Positions 16,922-24,957 of a stretch of DNA of 64,000 bases are shown here, piece after piece. The position numbers were made by a program, and so were the translations under genes. The stretch is from NCBI RefSeq assembly GCF_010500965.1, contig NZ_QVMI01000027.1, positions 1 to 64,000 on the forward strand, in the 5' to 3' direction. This DNA comes from Bacteroides sp. 51 (GTDB lineage: Bacteria; Bacteroidota; Bacteroidia; Bacteroidales; Bacteroidaceae). Below the pieces are notes generated by a model that was not told the origin of the DNA, made no database searches, and saw only the letters and a program-made list of their open reading frames with translations. The number at the start of each line of letters is the position of its first letter. The stretch's first letter is position 1.

Positions 16922-18289
16922 ATGAGTAGTAGAACAAAGAAATTTATATTGCCCGAGGACGAAATACCACGTTATTGGTACAACATACAGGCGGAAATGA
17001 AGAATAAACCGATGCCTCCATTGCATCCGGGAACGAAACAACCTCTGAAAGCGGAAGACCTCTTCCCTATCTTTGCCGAGGAGTTGAGCCGCCAGGAATT
17101 GGATCAGGAAAATACATGGATTGAAATTCCTGAAGAAGTACGCGAGATGTATAAGAACTATCGCAGTACACCGTTGGTACGTGCTTACGGTTTGGAAAAA
17201 GCCATCGGCACTCCGGCGCACATTTATTTCAAAAACGAGAGCGTTAGCCCGATCGGTTCGCATAAGCTGAACTCTGCATTGGCGCAGGCATACTACTGTA
17301 AACAGGAAGGAATTACCAATATCACCACCGAAACCGGTGCGGGACAATGGGGAGCGGCGCTGTCTTATGCTGCTAAGGTATTCGGAATTGAAGCAGCGGT
17401 ATATCAGGTAAAGATCAGCTATGAGCAGAAGCCTTACCGCCGTAGCATTATGCAAACTTTTGGTGCGCAGGTAACTCCGTCGCCATCTATGTCGACCCGT
17501 GCCGGAAAAGACATCCTGACTGCACATCCTAATTATCAAGGTTCGTTGGGTACAGCTATTTCGGAGGCTATTGAACTGGCACAGACTACACCTAACTGTA
17601 AATATACCTTAGGGTCTGTGTTGAGCCATGTAGCGTTGCACCAAACCATTATCGGTCTGGAAGCCGAAAAGCAAATGGAAATGGCAGGCGAATACCCCGA
17701 TATCGTTATCGGTTGTTTCGGCGGAGGTTCTAACTTTGCCGGCATCGCATTCCCATTTATGCGTCATACTATTAAGGAGGGAAAGAAGACACGCTTTGTT
17801 GCTGCCGAACCGGCATCTTGTCCTAAACTGACCCGTGGTAAATTCCAATATGACTTTGGTGATGAAGCCGGATATACTCCGCTATTGCCCATGTACACGT
17901 TGGGGCATAACTTTGCACCGGCTAATATTCATGCCGGAGGTCTTCGTTACCACGGTGCAGGTGTAATTGTATCGCAATTACTGAAAGATGGATATATGGA
18001 AGCGGTGGATATCAAACAACTGGACTCATTTGATGCGGGTATGATCTTTGCACAGTCTGAAGGTATTATTCCTGCTCCGGAGTCGTGTCATGCCATCTCT
18101 GCCGCTATCGATGAAGCAAAGAAATGCATTGAAACCGGCGAAGAGAAGGTGATCCTCTTCAACTTATCGGGTCACGGATTGCTGGATATGACTTCGTATG
18201 ATAAATATCTGTCGGGGGATTTGGTTAACTATTCTTTGACGGATGAAGATATTCAAAAGAATCTGGACGAGATTGGTAAATTGGATTAG
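16922..18289 (+). CDS. trpB2: TrpB2-type tryptophan synthase beta-like PLP enzyme
   Basis: A 455-residue fold-type II PLP enzyme of the TrpB2 branch, longer at the N-terminus than TrpB1 (about 400). The PLP lysine is K115 in SPIGSHKLNSA, the ETGAGQWG substrate loop follows, and the phosphate is held by GCFGGGSNF. TrpB2 makes tryptophan from indole and serine; with no trpA beside it, indole salvage is likely. It has its own promoter and a strong terminator at 18330-18372. Confidence 0.9.
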   Translation: MSSRTKKFILPEDEIPRYWYNIQAEMKNKPMPPLHPGTKQPLKAEDLFPIFAEELSRQELDQENTWIEIPEEVREMYKNYRSTPLVRAYGLEKAIGTPAHIYFKNESVSPIGSHKLNSALAQAYYCKQEGITNITTETGAGQWGAALSYAAKVFGIEAAVYQVKISYEQKPYRRSIMQTFGAQVTPSPSMSTRAGKDILTAHPNYQGSLGTAISEAIELAQTTPNCKYTLGSVLSHVALHQTIIGLEAEKQMEMAGEYPDIVIGCFGGGSNFAGIAFPFMRHTIKEGKKTRFVAAEPASCPKLTRGKFQYDFGDEAGYTPLLPMYTLGHNFAPANIHAGGLRYHGAGVIVSQLLKDGYMEAVDIKQLDSFDAGMIFAQSEGIIPAPESCHAISAAIDEAKKCIETGEEKVILFNLSGHGLLDMTSYDKYLSGDLVNYSLTDEDIQKNLDEIGKLD

Positions 18290-18317
18290 CGGGAAGGTGC
18301 CGCAACCAGTTTTCTAT
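18289..18317. repeat. GCGGCAAGG-type palindrome, copy 3
   Basis: GCGGGAAGGTGCCGC followed by AACCAGTTTTCTAT, starting on the last base of the trpB2 stop codon. Confidence 0.75.
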
Positions 18318-18329
18318 CCAACATATAAA

Positions 18330-18372
18330 AAATCCCGGAGGTTAAATGAACAATCTCCGGGATTTCTTTTTT
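18330..18372 (+). terminator. trpB2 rho-independent terminator
   Basis: AAATCCCGGAG (18330-18340) pairs with CTCCGGGATTT (18355-18365), 11 of 11, followed by CTTTTTT. Confidence 0.9.
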
Positions 18373-18401
18373 GTATCAATGAGATATTATCCGTAAGTTT
18401 A
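18370..18401 (+). promoter_or_regulatory. nfo promoter
   Basis: TTTG (18370-18373), 20 bases, TAAGTTTA (18394-18401, one mismatch). The -33 box lies in the T tract of the preceding terminator. Confidence 0.55.
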
Positions 18402-18430
18402 CATCATTGAATCATTAATATCAAAACCAC

Positions 18431-19264
18431 ATGAAATACATAGGTGCACATGTAAGTGCTTCGGGAGGAGTAGAACACTCCCCCATCAACGCACACGAGA
18501 TCGGAGCCAATGCTTTCGCTCTATTTACCAAGAACCAGCGGCAATGGGTGGCCAAACCTTTGACTGATGAGAGTATCGCCCTTTTCAAAGAAAACTGCGA
18601 AAAATATAATTTCCAGCCGGAATATATTCTCCCACACGATAGCTACCTGATTAACCTTGGACACCCCGAAGAAGAAGGATTAACCAAAAGCCGTGCTGCA
18701 TTCCTGGACGAAATGCAACGTTGTGAGCAACTCGGTTTAAAGCTATTGAACTTCCACCCGGGCAGTCACCTCAATAAGATCAGCGTTGAACAATGCCTTG
18801 ACCGTGTAGCCGAAAGCATAAACATCGCTTTAGACAAGACGAAAGGGGTAACCGCGGTTATCGAAAATACAGCCGGACAAGGCAGTAACGTGGGAAATGA
18901 ATTCTGGCATCTCGAATATATCATCAGCAAAGTAGAAGATAAAAGCCGTGTAGGAGTCTGTCTGGACACTTGCCACACTTTCACTGCCGGATATAATCTG
19001 CTGACCGATTATGATAAAGTTTTTAAGGAATTTGACGAGCAAGTCGGTTTCAATTATCTCCGTGGCATCCATCTGAATGATAGCAAGAAAGAAGCCGGTA
19101 GCCATGTAGACCGCCACGCCCCTCTCGGACAAGGTTTCCTGGGACTGGAACCATTCAAAAAGATGATGAAAGACCCACGTTTCGACCATATGCCCATCAT
19201 TCTGGAAACACCCGACGAGACGTTGTGGAAGGATGAGATTGCGCTGTTGAGGAGTTTTAGTTAG
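18431..19264 (+). CDS. nfo: Deoxyribonuclease IV (endonuclease IV)
   Basis: A 277-residue AP endonuclease of base-excision repair, a TIM barrel with three zinc ions. Signatures are [11 protein letters not shown] at the start, [38 protein letters not shown] and [20 protein letters not shown], which carry the His/Glu/Asp ligands. Length is normal. It is monocistronic between the trpB2 terminator and a 29-base palindrome. Confidence 0.95.
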   Translation: MKYIGAHVSASGGVEHSPINAHEIGANAFALFTKNQRQWVAKPLTDESIALFKENCEKYNFQPEYILPHDSYLINLGHPEEEGLTKSRAAFLDEMQRCEQLGLKLLNFHPGSHLNKISVEQCLDRVAESINIALDKTKGVTAVIENTAGQGSNVGNEFWHLEYIISKVEDKSRVGVCLDTCHTFTAGYNLLTDYDKVFKEFDEQVGFNYLRGIHLNDSKKEAGSHVDRHAPLGQGFLGLEPFKKMMKDPRFDHMPIILETPDETLWKDEIALLRSFS

Positions 19265-19265
19265 C

Positions 19266-19294
19266 TGTAGGGGCAGGCCTTGTGTCTGCCCCTA
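19266..19294. repeat. 29-base palindromic element, copy 2
   Basis: Identical to 11525-11553. It begins 2 bases after the nfo stop and separates nfo from the convergent AGCS gene. The pairing extends on both sides here (AGCTGTAGGGG / CCCCTACAGCT), giving a longer perfect stem than copy 1. Confidence 0.85.
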
Positions 19295-19306
19295 CAGCTA
19301 ATTCTT

Positions 19307-20662
19307 TTAACTATTGTCATGCTCATCCAACTTCCCCGCCCACAGGTATTTATTCGTTTCCTTCACCAGCACTCCCGAAAGAAGCAACAACGAAACAAGG
19401 TTCGGAATAGCCATCAGCGCATTCATACAATCGGAGAAGTTCCATACCAGAGCCAGGTTAGTTACCGAGCCGACAAAAATAGCAATAACCCACAGTAACC
19501 GGTAAAACTTGATCCACCTTCTTCCGCCCAGATATTCTACCGCTTTCTCACCATAATACGACCAACCCAAAATGGTAGAAAAAGCAAAAGTAACGATTCC
19601 GACAGTAAGTATAATTGGCCCCACAACCGGTATCTTATCGAAAGCCGCCTTTGTCAGTGCCGCACCTTGTGTATGATCAATATCCGGATGAGCAATAATA
19701 CTGCTTACAAGAACTAATCCGGTTAAAGCACAAATAACCACTGTATCCCAAAACGTACCACTGGCGGAAACCAAAGCCTGACGAACGGGATTGCGCGTTT
19801 GTGCCGCAGCAGCTACAATCGGTGCCGACCCCATACCCGATTCATTGGAAAACAATCCACGGGCAATACCATAACGTGCAGCCATTAAAACCGATGCACC
19901 AACAAAACCACCTCCGGCAGCATGCGGAGTAAAGGCCGACTTCATAATCAATGAGATAGTTTCTCCCAGATACGCAGCGTTCATGCAGAGAATTAAGATA
20001 CAACCAGCCACATAGAACACCGCCATGAAAGGAACAAACGCCGTACAAACTTTGGCAATGCCTTTTACACCAAATATAATAACCAGTGTAACACCAAGAC
20101 TTAATATAAGCCCTGTTACATAAAGAGGCACCTCCCAGGTTTCATTCAACAACATAGATATGGAGTTGGCCTGCACACTATTCCCAATACCAAATGCGGC
20201 AAGTGCTGTAAATATACAAAACAAAATAGCCAACCATTTCATCTTTAAACCGGTAGCCAACGCATACATCGGACCACCGATCATTTCTCCGTTCTCTCCT
20301 TTTACTCTGTATTTCACGGCAAGCAATCCCTCGCCATATTTAGTAGCAATACCAAATACACCCGTTATCCAACACCAAAACACAGCACCCGGTCCACCTA
20401 AACTTACGGCAGTCGCCACCCCGATAATGTTTCCGGTACCAATCGTTGCAGCCAATGAGGTTACCAATGCACCAAACTGACTTACATCTCCCTCGGCATG
20501 TTTATCCCGGGTCACCGAGAGCTTGATTGCCGTAAAAATCTTCCGCTGAGGAACTTTTAAGATAATAGTTAGAAACAAGTGGGTACCTAAAAGTAAAATA
20601 ATCATGGGCCATCCCCAAAGAAAAGAACCAAGTTGTTCAAAAAGGTTGTTTACAAATTCCAT
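19307..20662 (-). CDS. Alanine/glycine:cation symporter (AGCS family)
   Basis: A 451-residue inner-membrane Na+ (or H+) coupled importer of alanine or glycine. Family motifs are GALVTSLAATIGTGNIIGVA near residue 65, GPGAVFWCWITGVFGIATKY and ARGLFSNESGMGSAPIVAAA. About 11 hydrophobic segments are visible. It is a single gene. A -7 box TATTTTTG at 20684-20691 (minus) lies upstream, without a clear -33. Confidence 0.9.
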   Translation of the reverse strand: MEFVNNLFEQLGSFLWGWPMIILLLGTHLFLTIILKVPQRKIFTAIKLSVTRDKHAEGDVSQFGALVTSLAATIGTGNIIGVATAVSLGGPGAVFWCWITGVFGIATKYGEGLLAVKYRVKGENGEMIGGPMYALATGLKMKWLAILFCIFTALAAFGIGNSVQANSISMLLNETWEVPLYVTGLILSLGVTLVIIFGVKGIAKVCTAFVPFMAVFYVAGCILILCMNAAYLGETISLIMKSAFTPHAAGGGFVGASVLMAARYGIARGLFSNESGMGSAPIVAAAAQTRNPVRQALVSASGTFWDTVVICALTGLVLVSSIIAHPDIDHTQGAALTKAAFDKIPVVGPIILTVGIVTFAFSTILGWSYYGEKAVEYLGGRRWIKFYRLLWVIAIFVGSVTNLALVWNFSDCMNALMAIPNLVSLLLLSGVLVKETNKYLWAGKLDEHDNS

Positions 20663-20842
20663 ATTTCCATTATTTCAATTGAACAAAAATAAAAGAATAA
20701 AACGAAACTACCACCCGTTTAATACAAAAACTCTAATTTGTACAGCAAACTGTCAAGGTTACACAACAATTCGCTGTACAATGAATAAATCAATCCCATT
20801 TCCGGTATTTTTGCTAACTTTGCTACTTAAAATCTGATTATC

Positions 20843-21727
20843 ATGTTTAAGAAACTTGTAGCCATAGAGCCCGTAAGCCTAATTCCATCGGCAGAGAAAG
20901 CGTTACGTACTTTCGCAGATGAAGTTATTATGTATCCCGATATCCCTGCGGATGACGACGAAGTAGCCGTCCGCATCGGAGATGCCGATGCCGTTCTCCT
21001 GAGTTATACATCACGCATCACCCGGACAGCATTAGAAAAATGTCCGAATGTGAAGTACATCGGTATGTGTTGCTCGCTCTACTCTCCCGAAAGTGCTAAC
21101 GTAGATATACTTTACGCCAACAGCCGGGGAATTACCGTAACCGGCATCCGCGATTATGGTGATGAGGGCGTAGTAGAATATGTAGTCAGCGAACTGGTAC
21201 GCTGCTTACATGGATTCGACCAGGAGCCATGGGATGGCATGGCGCGCGAGATAACCGGTTTGAAAGTGGGCATTATAGGACTTGGAAAATCCGGTGGAAT
21301 GATAGCCGACGCAATGAAGTTCTTTGGCGCCGAAATCACGTATTACTCCCGCAGTGAGAAGGAAGAAGCCAAAGCTAAAGGATATCGTTTTCTTCCATTA
21401 GGTGAACTTCTTGCTCAAAGTGATGTGGTGTGCTGCTGTCTTAATAAAAACACTGTCCTATTGCATGAGGCGGAGTTTAAGCAGCTGGGCAATAAAAAAA
21501 TATTGTTCAATACCGGTTTGTCACCAGCCTGGGACGAAGTGCCATTTATTGAATGGTTGAAAGGTGATAACCTTTGTTTTTGTGACACATCAGGAGCGTT
21601 GGGTAATGCAGAATTACTGGCAAATCCACATGTACGCTGCATGCAGGTATCGACCGGCCGCACCCGTCAGGCGTTTGACCGCCTGAGCGAGAAAGTACTG
21701 GCCAATTTATCAGAATACAATGGGTGA
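20843..21727 (+). CDS. D-2-hydroxyacid dehydrogenase-like protein, catalytic residues missing
   Basis: A 294-residue protein with the two-domain layout of D-isomer 2-hydroxyacid dehydrogenases. The NAD-binding fold is clear (GLKVGIIGLGKSGGMIADAM, about 140-160, then TYYSRSEKEEAK). The catalytic Arg region normally NxxRG reads FNTGLSPAW, and the TPHIAG region aligns to CMQVSTG, so both the Arg and the His appear absent. The protein may bind a nucleotide without being a normal dehydrogenase. A -7 box TAACTTTG is at 20815-20822. Its last 18 bases overlap the end of the convergent nadX. Confidence 0.75.
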   Translation: MFKKLVAIEPVSLIPSAEKALRTFADEVIMYPDIPADDDEVAVRIGDADAVLLSYTSRITRTALEKCPNVKYIGMCCSLYSPESANVDILYANSRGITVTGIRDYGDEGVVEYVVSELVRCLHGFDQEPWDGMAREITGLKVGIIGLGKSGGMIADAMKFFGAEITYYSRSEKEEAKAKGYRFLPLGELLAQSDVVCCCLNKNTVLLHEAEFKQLGNKKILFNTGLSPAWDEVPFIEWLKGDNLCFCDTSGALGNAELLANPHVRCMQVSTGRTRQAFDRLSEKVLANLSEYNG

Positions 21728-22498
21728 GGTGATATTGACCAGGGTGTTCACTGCCGACCACCCTGCTATATCCGACGTAGCGCTATATACATCTATCACA
21801 GCATGTACCTGATCGTTTTTGATCTCAACTCTTTGAGTATCTCCAGTGAATCCGGGAGTAGATTGCATAGAAAACTGCATATTATCCGGTCCAACAGAAG
21901 CTAACGAAGCGGCAACCGCCACATTGACCCGGGTTGGAAACAACTGAATAGCTTCTGTTGCATTTCCCGAAAACACAACACGTTGTTCGGTCTGCAAAGC
22001 ATCATCATAAACGGCTGTTCCCCTTAAAGCATTCGGGCCTTTTTCATTGAAGAATCTGGCCGAAGCATTTCCCATTAAATAGGCAGTTCGCAAAACATCA
22101 AAACCACCGGTGGCACCGGATACAGGATACACACGTGTCCCATTTGCTTTAGCAGTCTCTATCACCTGCTGATAAAAAGCTGCATCGGCCAAAGCCCCGA
22201 TAGATAAGGTTACTATCGAAGTTCCATTTTTCAATGCAGGCACGGCCAGCTCTCTCATAGCGGCAGGCGATGCCGACTCTACCAGATAATCCGGTTTCAA
22301 CACCAGCAATTCATCCAGTGTAATACACGCCACACATGATAGTCCATGCTGCTGCATCTTAGTTACAATACGTTCGGCTTTTGAAGCTGTGCGCGAATAA
22401 ACTCCAACGAGTTCATACTCAGATAATATTCCCTTAATAAGTGCGTCTGCCACTATATCGGCAAGTCGTCCGCATCCCACAATTACTAACTTTTTCAT
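21710..22498 (-). CDS. nadX: L-aspartate dehydrogenase
   Basis: A 262-residue protein starting MKKLVIVGCGRLADIVADAL, a Rossmann fold, with the C-terminal DUF108-type domain (VVFSGNATEAIQLFPTRVNV, AVAASLASVG, DIAGWSAVNTLVNI). Family members oxidise aspartate to iminoaspartate with NAD(P)+, for NAD synthesis or amino-acid use. The frame is open 37 codons further upstream, but that stretch runs through a terminator hairpin, so 22498 is the start. No nadA/nadC is adjacent. Substrate is by homology. Confidence 0.8.
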   Translation of the reverse strand: MKKLVIVGCGRLADIVADALIKGILSEYELVGVYSRTASKAERIVTKMQQHGLSCVACITLDELLVLKPDYLVESASPAAMRELAVPALKNGTSIVTLSIGALADAAFYQQVIETAKANGTRVYPVSGATGGFDVLRTAYLMGNASARFFNEKGPNALRGTAVYDDALQTEQRVVFSGNATEAIQLFPTRVNVAVAASLASVGPDNMQFSMQSTPGFTGDTQRVEIKNDQVHAVIDVYSATSDIAGWSAVNTLVNITSPIVF

Positions 22499-22561
22499 GT
22501 GCGCAAAGGTAGCCTTTAAATAGGCTAATTCCAAACCCGGCACCAGGATGTTCGTTATAAT

Positions 22562-22595
22562 TAAGCCCCCTTTTCCGGAGGAAAAAGGGGGCTTA
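22562..22595. terminator. Terminator hairpin between HU-like gene and nadX
   Basis: TAAGCCCCCTTTT (22562-22574) and AAAAGGGGGCTTA (22583-22595) are perfect 13-base arms with an 8-base loop. For the minus-strand HU-like gene it lies 29 bases past the stop. Confidence 0.8.
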
Positions 22596-22624
22596 TCAAA
22601 TTTAAACATCGATTCTGAACCTAT

Positions 22625-23119
22625 TTAAAAGCCAGGATCAATAACCACATCATCATCATCGTCATTGCCCGAATCGTCCGGAAGGGAGGTGTTGCCGAAC
22701 ATGTTTTTCACATACGTATCGAAGTCGATAAAACTAATTTTATCTTCGGCACGCGTGGCGTTTACGTCCGGGCGGATACTTTTGGCGGCACGGAAGTTAA
22801 TCCGTATGGATTTAATTTTCTTCGCCGTACACTCTGCTTTGGTATCTGCCCCCTCGGTTTTGGCCGACATGCTGAAAATGCCAAAGTTTCGGATATTGAC
22901 CGAATGACCGGCATAGAGATTTGTCCGCACCACGTCCAGAAAATTGGTTATTACACTCTGAATGTCACCTTTTGAAAGGGCACTCAATTCTTTCACTTGA
23001 TAGGCGATGAGCTCCTCATCGACACTTTTTCCCATAGTAAGCAACTGTGGATAGTATTTTTTCGGTTGCTGTGGATTGCGAGGGTTTTCCCTCAAGGCTT
23101 TTTTGTAAACTATTGCCAT
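22625..23119 (-). CDS. HU family DNA-binding protein (HU-HIG type)
   Basis: A 164-residue protein starting MAIVYKKALRENPRNPQQPK. The HU fold follows (ELSALSKGDIQSVITNFLDV, then LYAGHSVNIRNFGIFSMSA) and the tail is acidic (DDSGNDDDDDVVIDPGF). The form with an extra N-terminal segment and acidic tail is common in Bacteroidales and is often found in the same modules as the amidase at 608-1003, although here it stands alone. It is expected to bind or bend DNA. Confidence 0.88.
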   Translation of the reverse strand: MAIVYKKALRENPRNPQQPKKYYPQLLTMGKSVDEELIAYQVKELSALSKGDIQSVITNFLDVVRTNLYAGHSVNIRNFGIFSMSAKTEGADTKAECTAKKIKSIRINFRAAKSIRPDVNATRAEDKISFIDFDTYVKNMFGNTSLPDDSGNDDDDDVVIDPGF

Positions 23120-23233
23120 AATAAAAAACGTATTAAGTGATTAAATAAAAAAACATCTATAGCAAGGATGAATCTCCGGTTTCAACTTGCTTCTACAAAG
23201 GTACGAAGGCGAAAATTGGGCGGGTGCTTTTAA

Positions 23234-23271
23234 AGGACTTTAGGGGACTTTAGAGGACTTTAGGGGGGGGG
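23234..23271. repeat. 10-bp tandem repeat ending in a G9 run
   Basis: AGGACTTTAG (23234-23243), GGGACTTTAG (23244-23253) and AGGACTTTAG (23254-23263), followed by G to 23271. Together these give nine consecutive G at 23263-23271. It lies about 110 bases upstream of the HU-like gene. The homopolymer could vary by slippage. Confidence 0.85.
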
Positions 23272-23333
23272 TATGGTCGTTTATGACCGGATGCCTCAGA
23301 GGATATCAATCGTTTAACCGGAACTTCCTACCG

Positions 23334-23456
23334 GCCTCATCTAAAGATAGTGCCTGCTTCATCAGATGATACCGGCAGCTTCATCAGAAGATAAACTGAT
23401 AACTCCTGATGAAGCCGGCGGGAAGTTCTGATGCAATGGGCAGGAAGTTCTGATCA
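23334..23456. repeat. 22-bp-period palindrome array 2 (6 units)
   Basis: Thirteen-base units start at 23334, 23356, 23378, 23400, 23422 and 23444, exactly 22 apart. The first three read GCCTCATCTAAAG, GCTTCATCAGATG and GCTTCATCAGAAG. The last three are in the inverted sense: TAACTCCTGATGA, GAAGTTCTGATGC and GAAGTTCTGATCA. The two halves can pair (GCTTCATCAG 23378-23387 with CTGATGAAGC 23406-23415). With the G9 repeat this is all that was recognised in the 463-base gap 23120-23582, apart from a -7 box TATTTTTG at 23549-23556. Confidence 0.8.
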
Positions 23457-23582
23457 AATTTCTTTGAAGTGCATAAATAATAATGTATTTAAGCTTTATT
23501 GGTGTATAATAACATGCGAATCAAGTAATAAAATAGCAGTAAATTTACTATTTTTGACCATCATACAGTTTTCAATAGAACC

Positions 23583-24935
23583 ATGAAGAAACGCATACTT
23601 TATATACTTATTCCGGTTTGTCTTATTCTTATCGCCGGATTCGTCGTACTTTCCGTATTGTCGCCAATCATTACAGGATATGCTGCCAAGAATCTGGCCT
23701 CCGGTGTTTTTGTTGCCCAACGAACACAGGAAAGTCTGGAAAAGGACGACCTGAGCTTTTTTCCTATCAACCTGAACTCCAACAAAGTGGATTGGGAAAA
23801 GCGGGAAGTAACCAGCAGCTTTCTGTTTTGGGAGTCGAAAGCCAGTTATATTGAAGGATTTGGTTGTGTACTCGTACGGGATTATTCAGAAGAGGATATC
23901 CGCTCAAGACCCTATACACAGGTTCCTTTACCACAGGTAAACCCGGATACCATCTCCTGGCCGATGGGCGACCAACTCGTAGATACCATTCCTCAAACCC
24001 TGGATATCCAAAAACTGAATGCATTTCTGGATAAGGTATTCGCTGATACACTGCCAATGAAAGGCACCTTTGCCGTTGCCATTGCCCATAAAAACCAATT
24101 AGTGGCAGAGCGATACAGGGCAGACTTATCTTCGGAAAACCTATTCCTGAGCTGGTCTATGGCCAAAAGTATAACCAATACGTTGGTGGGAATGCTCGTT
24201 GCACAAGGTAAAGTGGACGTTCATGCACCAGCTCCGGTAGACTGCTGGAAATCTGGCGAACGTTCACATATCACCTGGGCTAATCTCTTACAGATGAATA
24301 GCGGCCTGAAATGGAATGAAAATTATGGAAGCCATTCCGATGTTAATCAGATGCTTTTTAAAAACGGCGATATGGCATCGTTTGCTATGGATAAACAGGT
24401 AGAAACTGTGCCCGATTCTATCTGGTATTATTCTTCGGGTTCTACAAATATTGTTTGCCGGTTAATTCGGGATGTGATAAACAACGACGCAAATTACTAC
24501 GCCTTTCCACGGGAAGCATTATTTAACCGGATTGGCATGCGGAGTGCTGTCTTTGAAGTCGATGCATCGGGTACATTTATCGGTTCTTCCTATCTGTATG
24601 CCTCCATGCGCGATTATGTGCGTTACGGCCTTCTCTATTTAAACAAGGGGAACTGGCAGGGCGAACAAATCCTACCGGAAAGCTGGATAGACTTTACTAC
24701 AACTACTTCAGCTGGTTCAAATGGACGCTATGGCGCTTTCTTCTGGTTAAACAAGGATAAGAATTACGCGGATGTCCCCGAAGACTTATTTAGCTGTCGG
24801 GGACATGACGGACAATATATCTTTATTATACCTTCAAAAGACCTGGTTGTTGTACGCACCGGATTCTCACAGAAGGGAGTGTTCGATCCTAATTTATTCC
24901 TGAAAGGAATCCTGGAAGCGATTGACATGGATTAA
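23583..24935 (+). CDS. Serine hydrolase, class C beta-lactamase fold
   Basis: A 450-residue protein with an N-terminal membrane anchor or signal (residues 5-30), so it faces the periplasm. The nucleophile motif SxxK is SMAK in LFLSWSMAKSITN (about residue 193). The second motif is YSSGSTN and the KTG-equivalent is HDG in CRGHDGQYIF. Members include esterases, DD-peptidases and beta-lactamases; sequence alone does not choose. The stop is 22 bases from the end of the convergent alpha-2-macroglobulin gene. A -7 TATTTTTG is at 23549-23556. Confidence 0.85.
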   Translation: MKKRILYILIPVCLILIAGFVVLSVLSPIITGYAAKNLASGVFVAQRTQESLEKDDLSFFPINLNSNKVDWEKREVTSSFLFWESKASYIEGFGCVLVRDYSEEDIRSRPYTQVPLPQVNPDTISWPMGDQLVDTIPQTLDIQKLNAFLDKVFADTLPMKGTFAVAIAHKNQLVAERYRADLSSENLFLSWSMAKSITNTLVGMLVAQGKVDVHAPAPVDCWKSGERSHITWANLLQMNSGLKWNENYGSHSDVNQMLFKNGDMASFAMDKQVETVPDSIWYYSSGSTNIVCRLIRDVINNDANYYAFPREALFNRIGMRSAVFEVDASGTFIGSSYLYASMRDYVRYGLLYLNKGNWQGEQILPESWIDFTTTTSAGSNGRYGAFFWLNKDKNYADVPEDLFSCRGHDGQYIFIIPSKDLVVVRTGFSQKGVFDPNLFLKGILEAIDMD

Positions 24936-24957
24936 GATATCGACCAAATGCGTTAGA

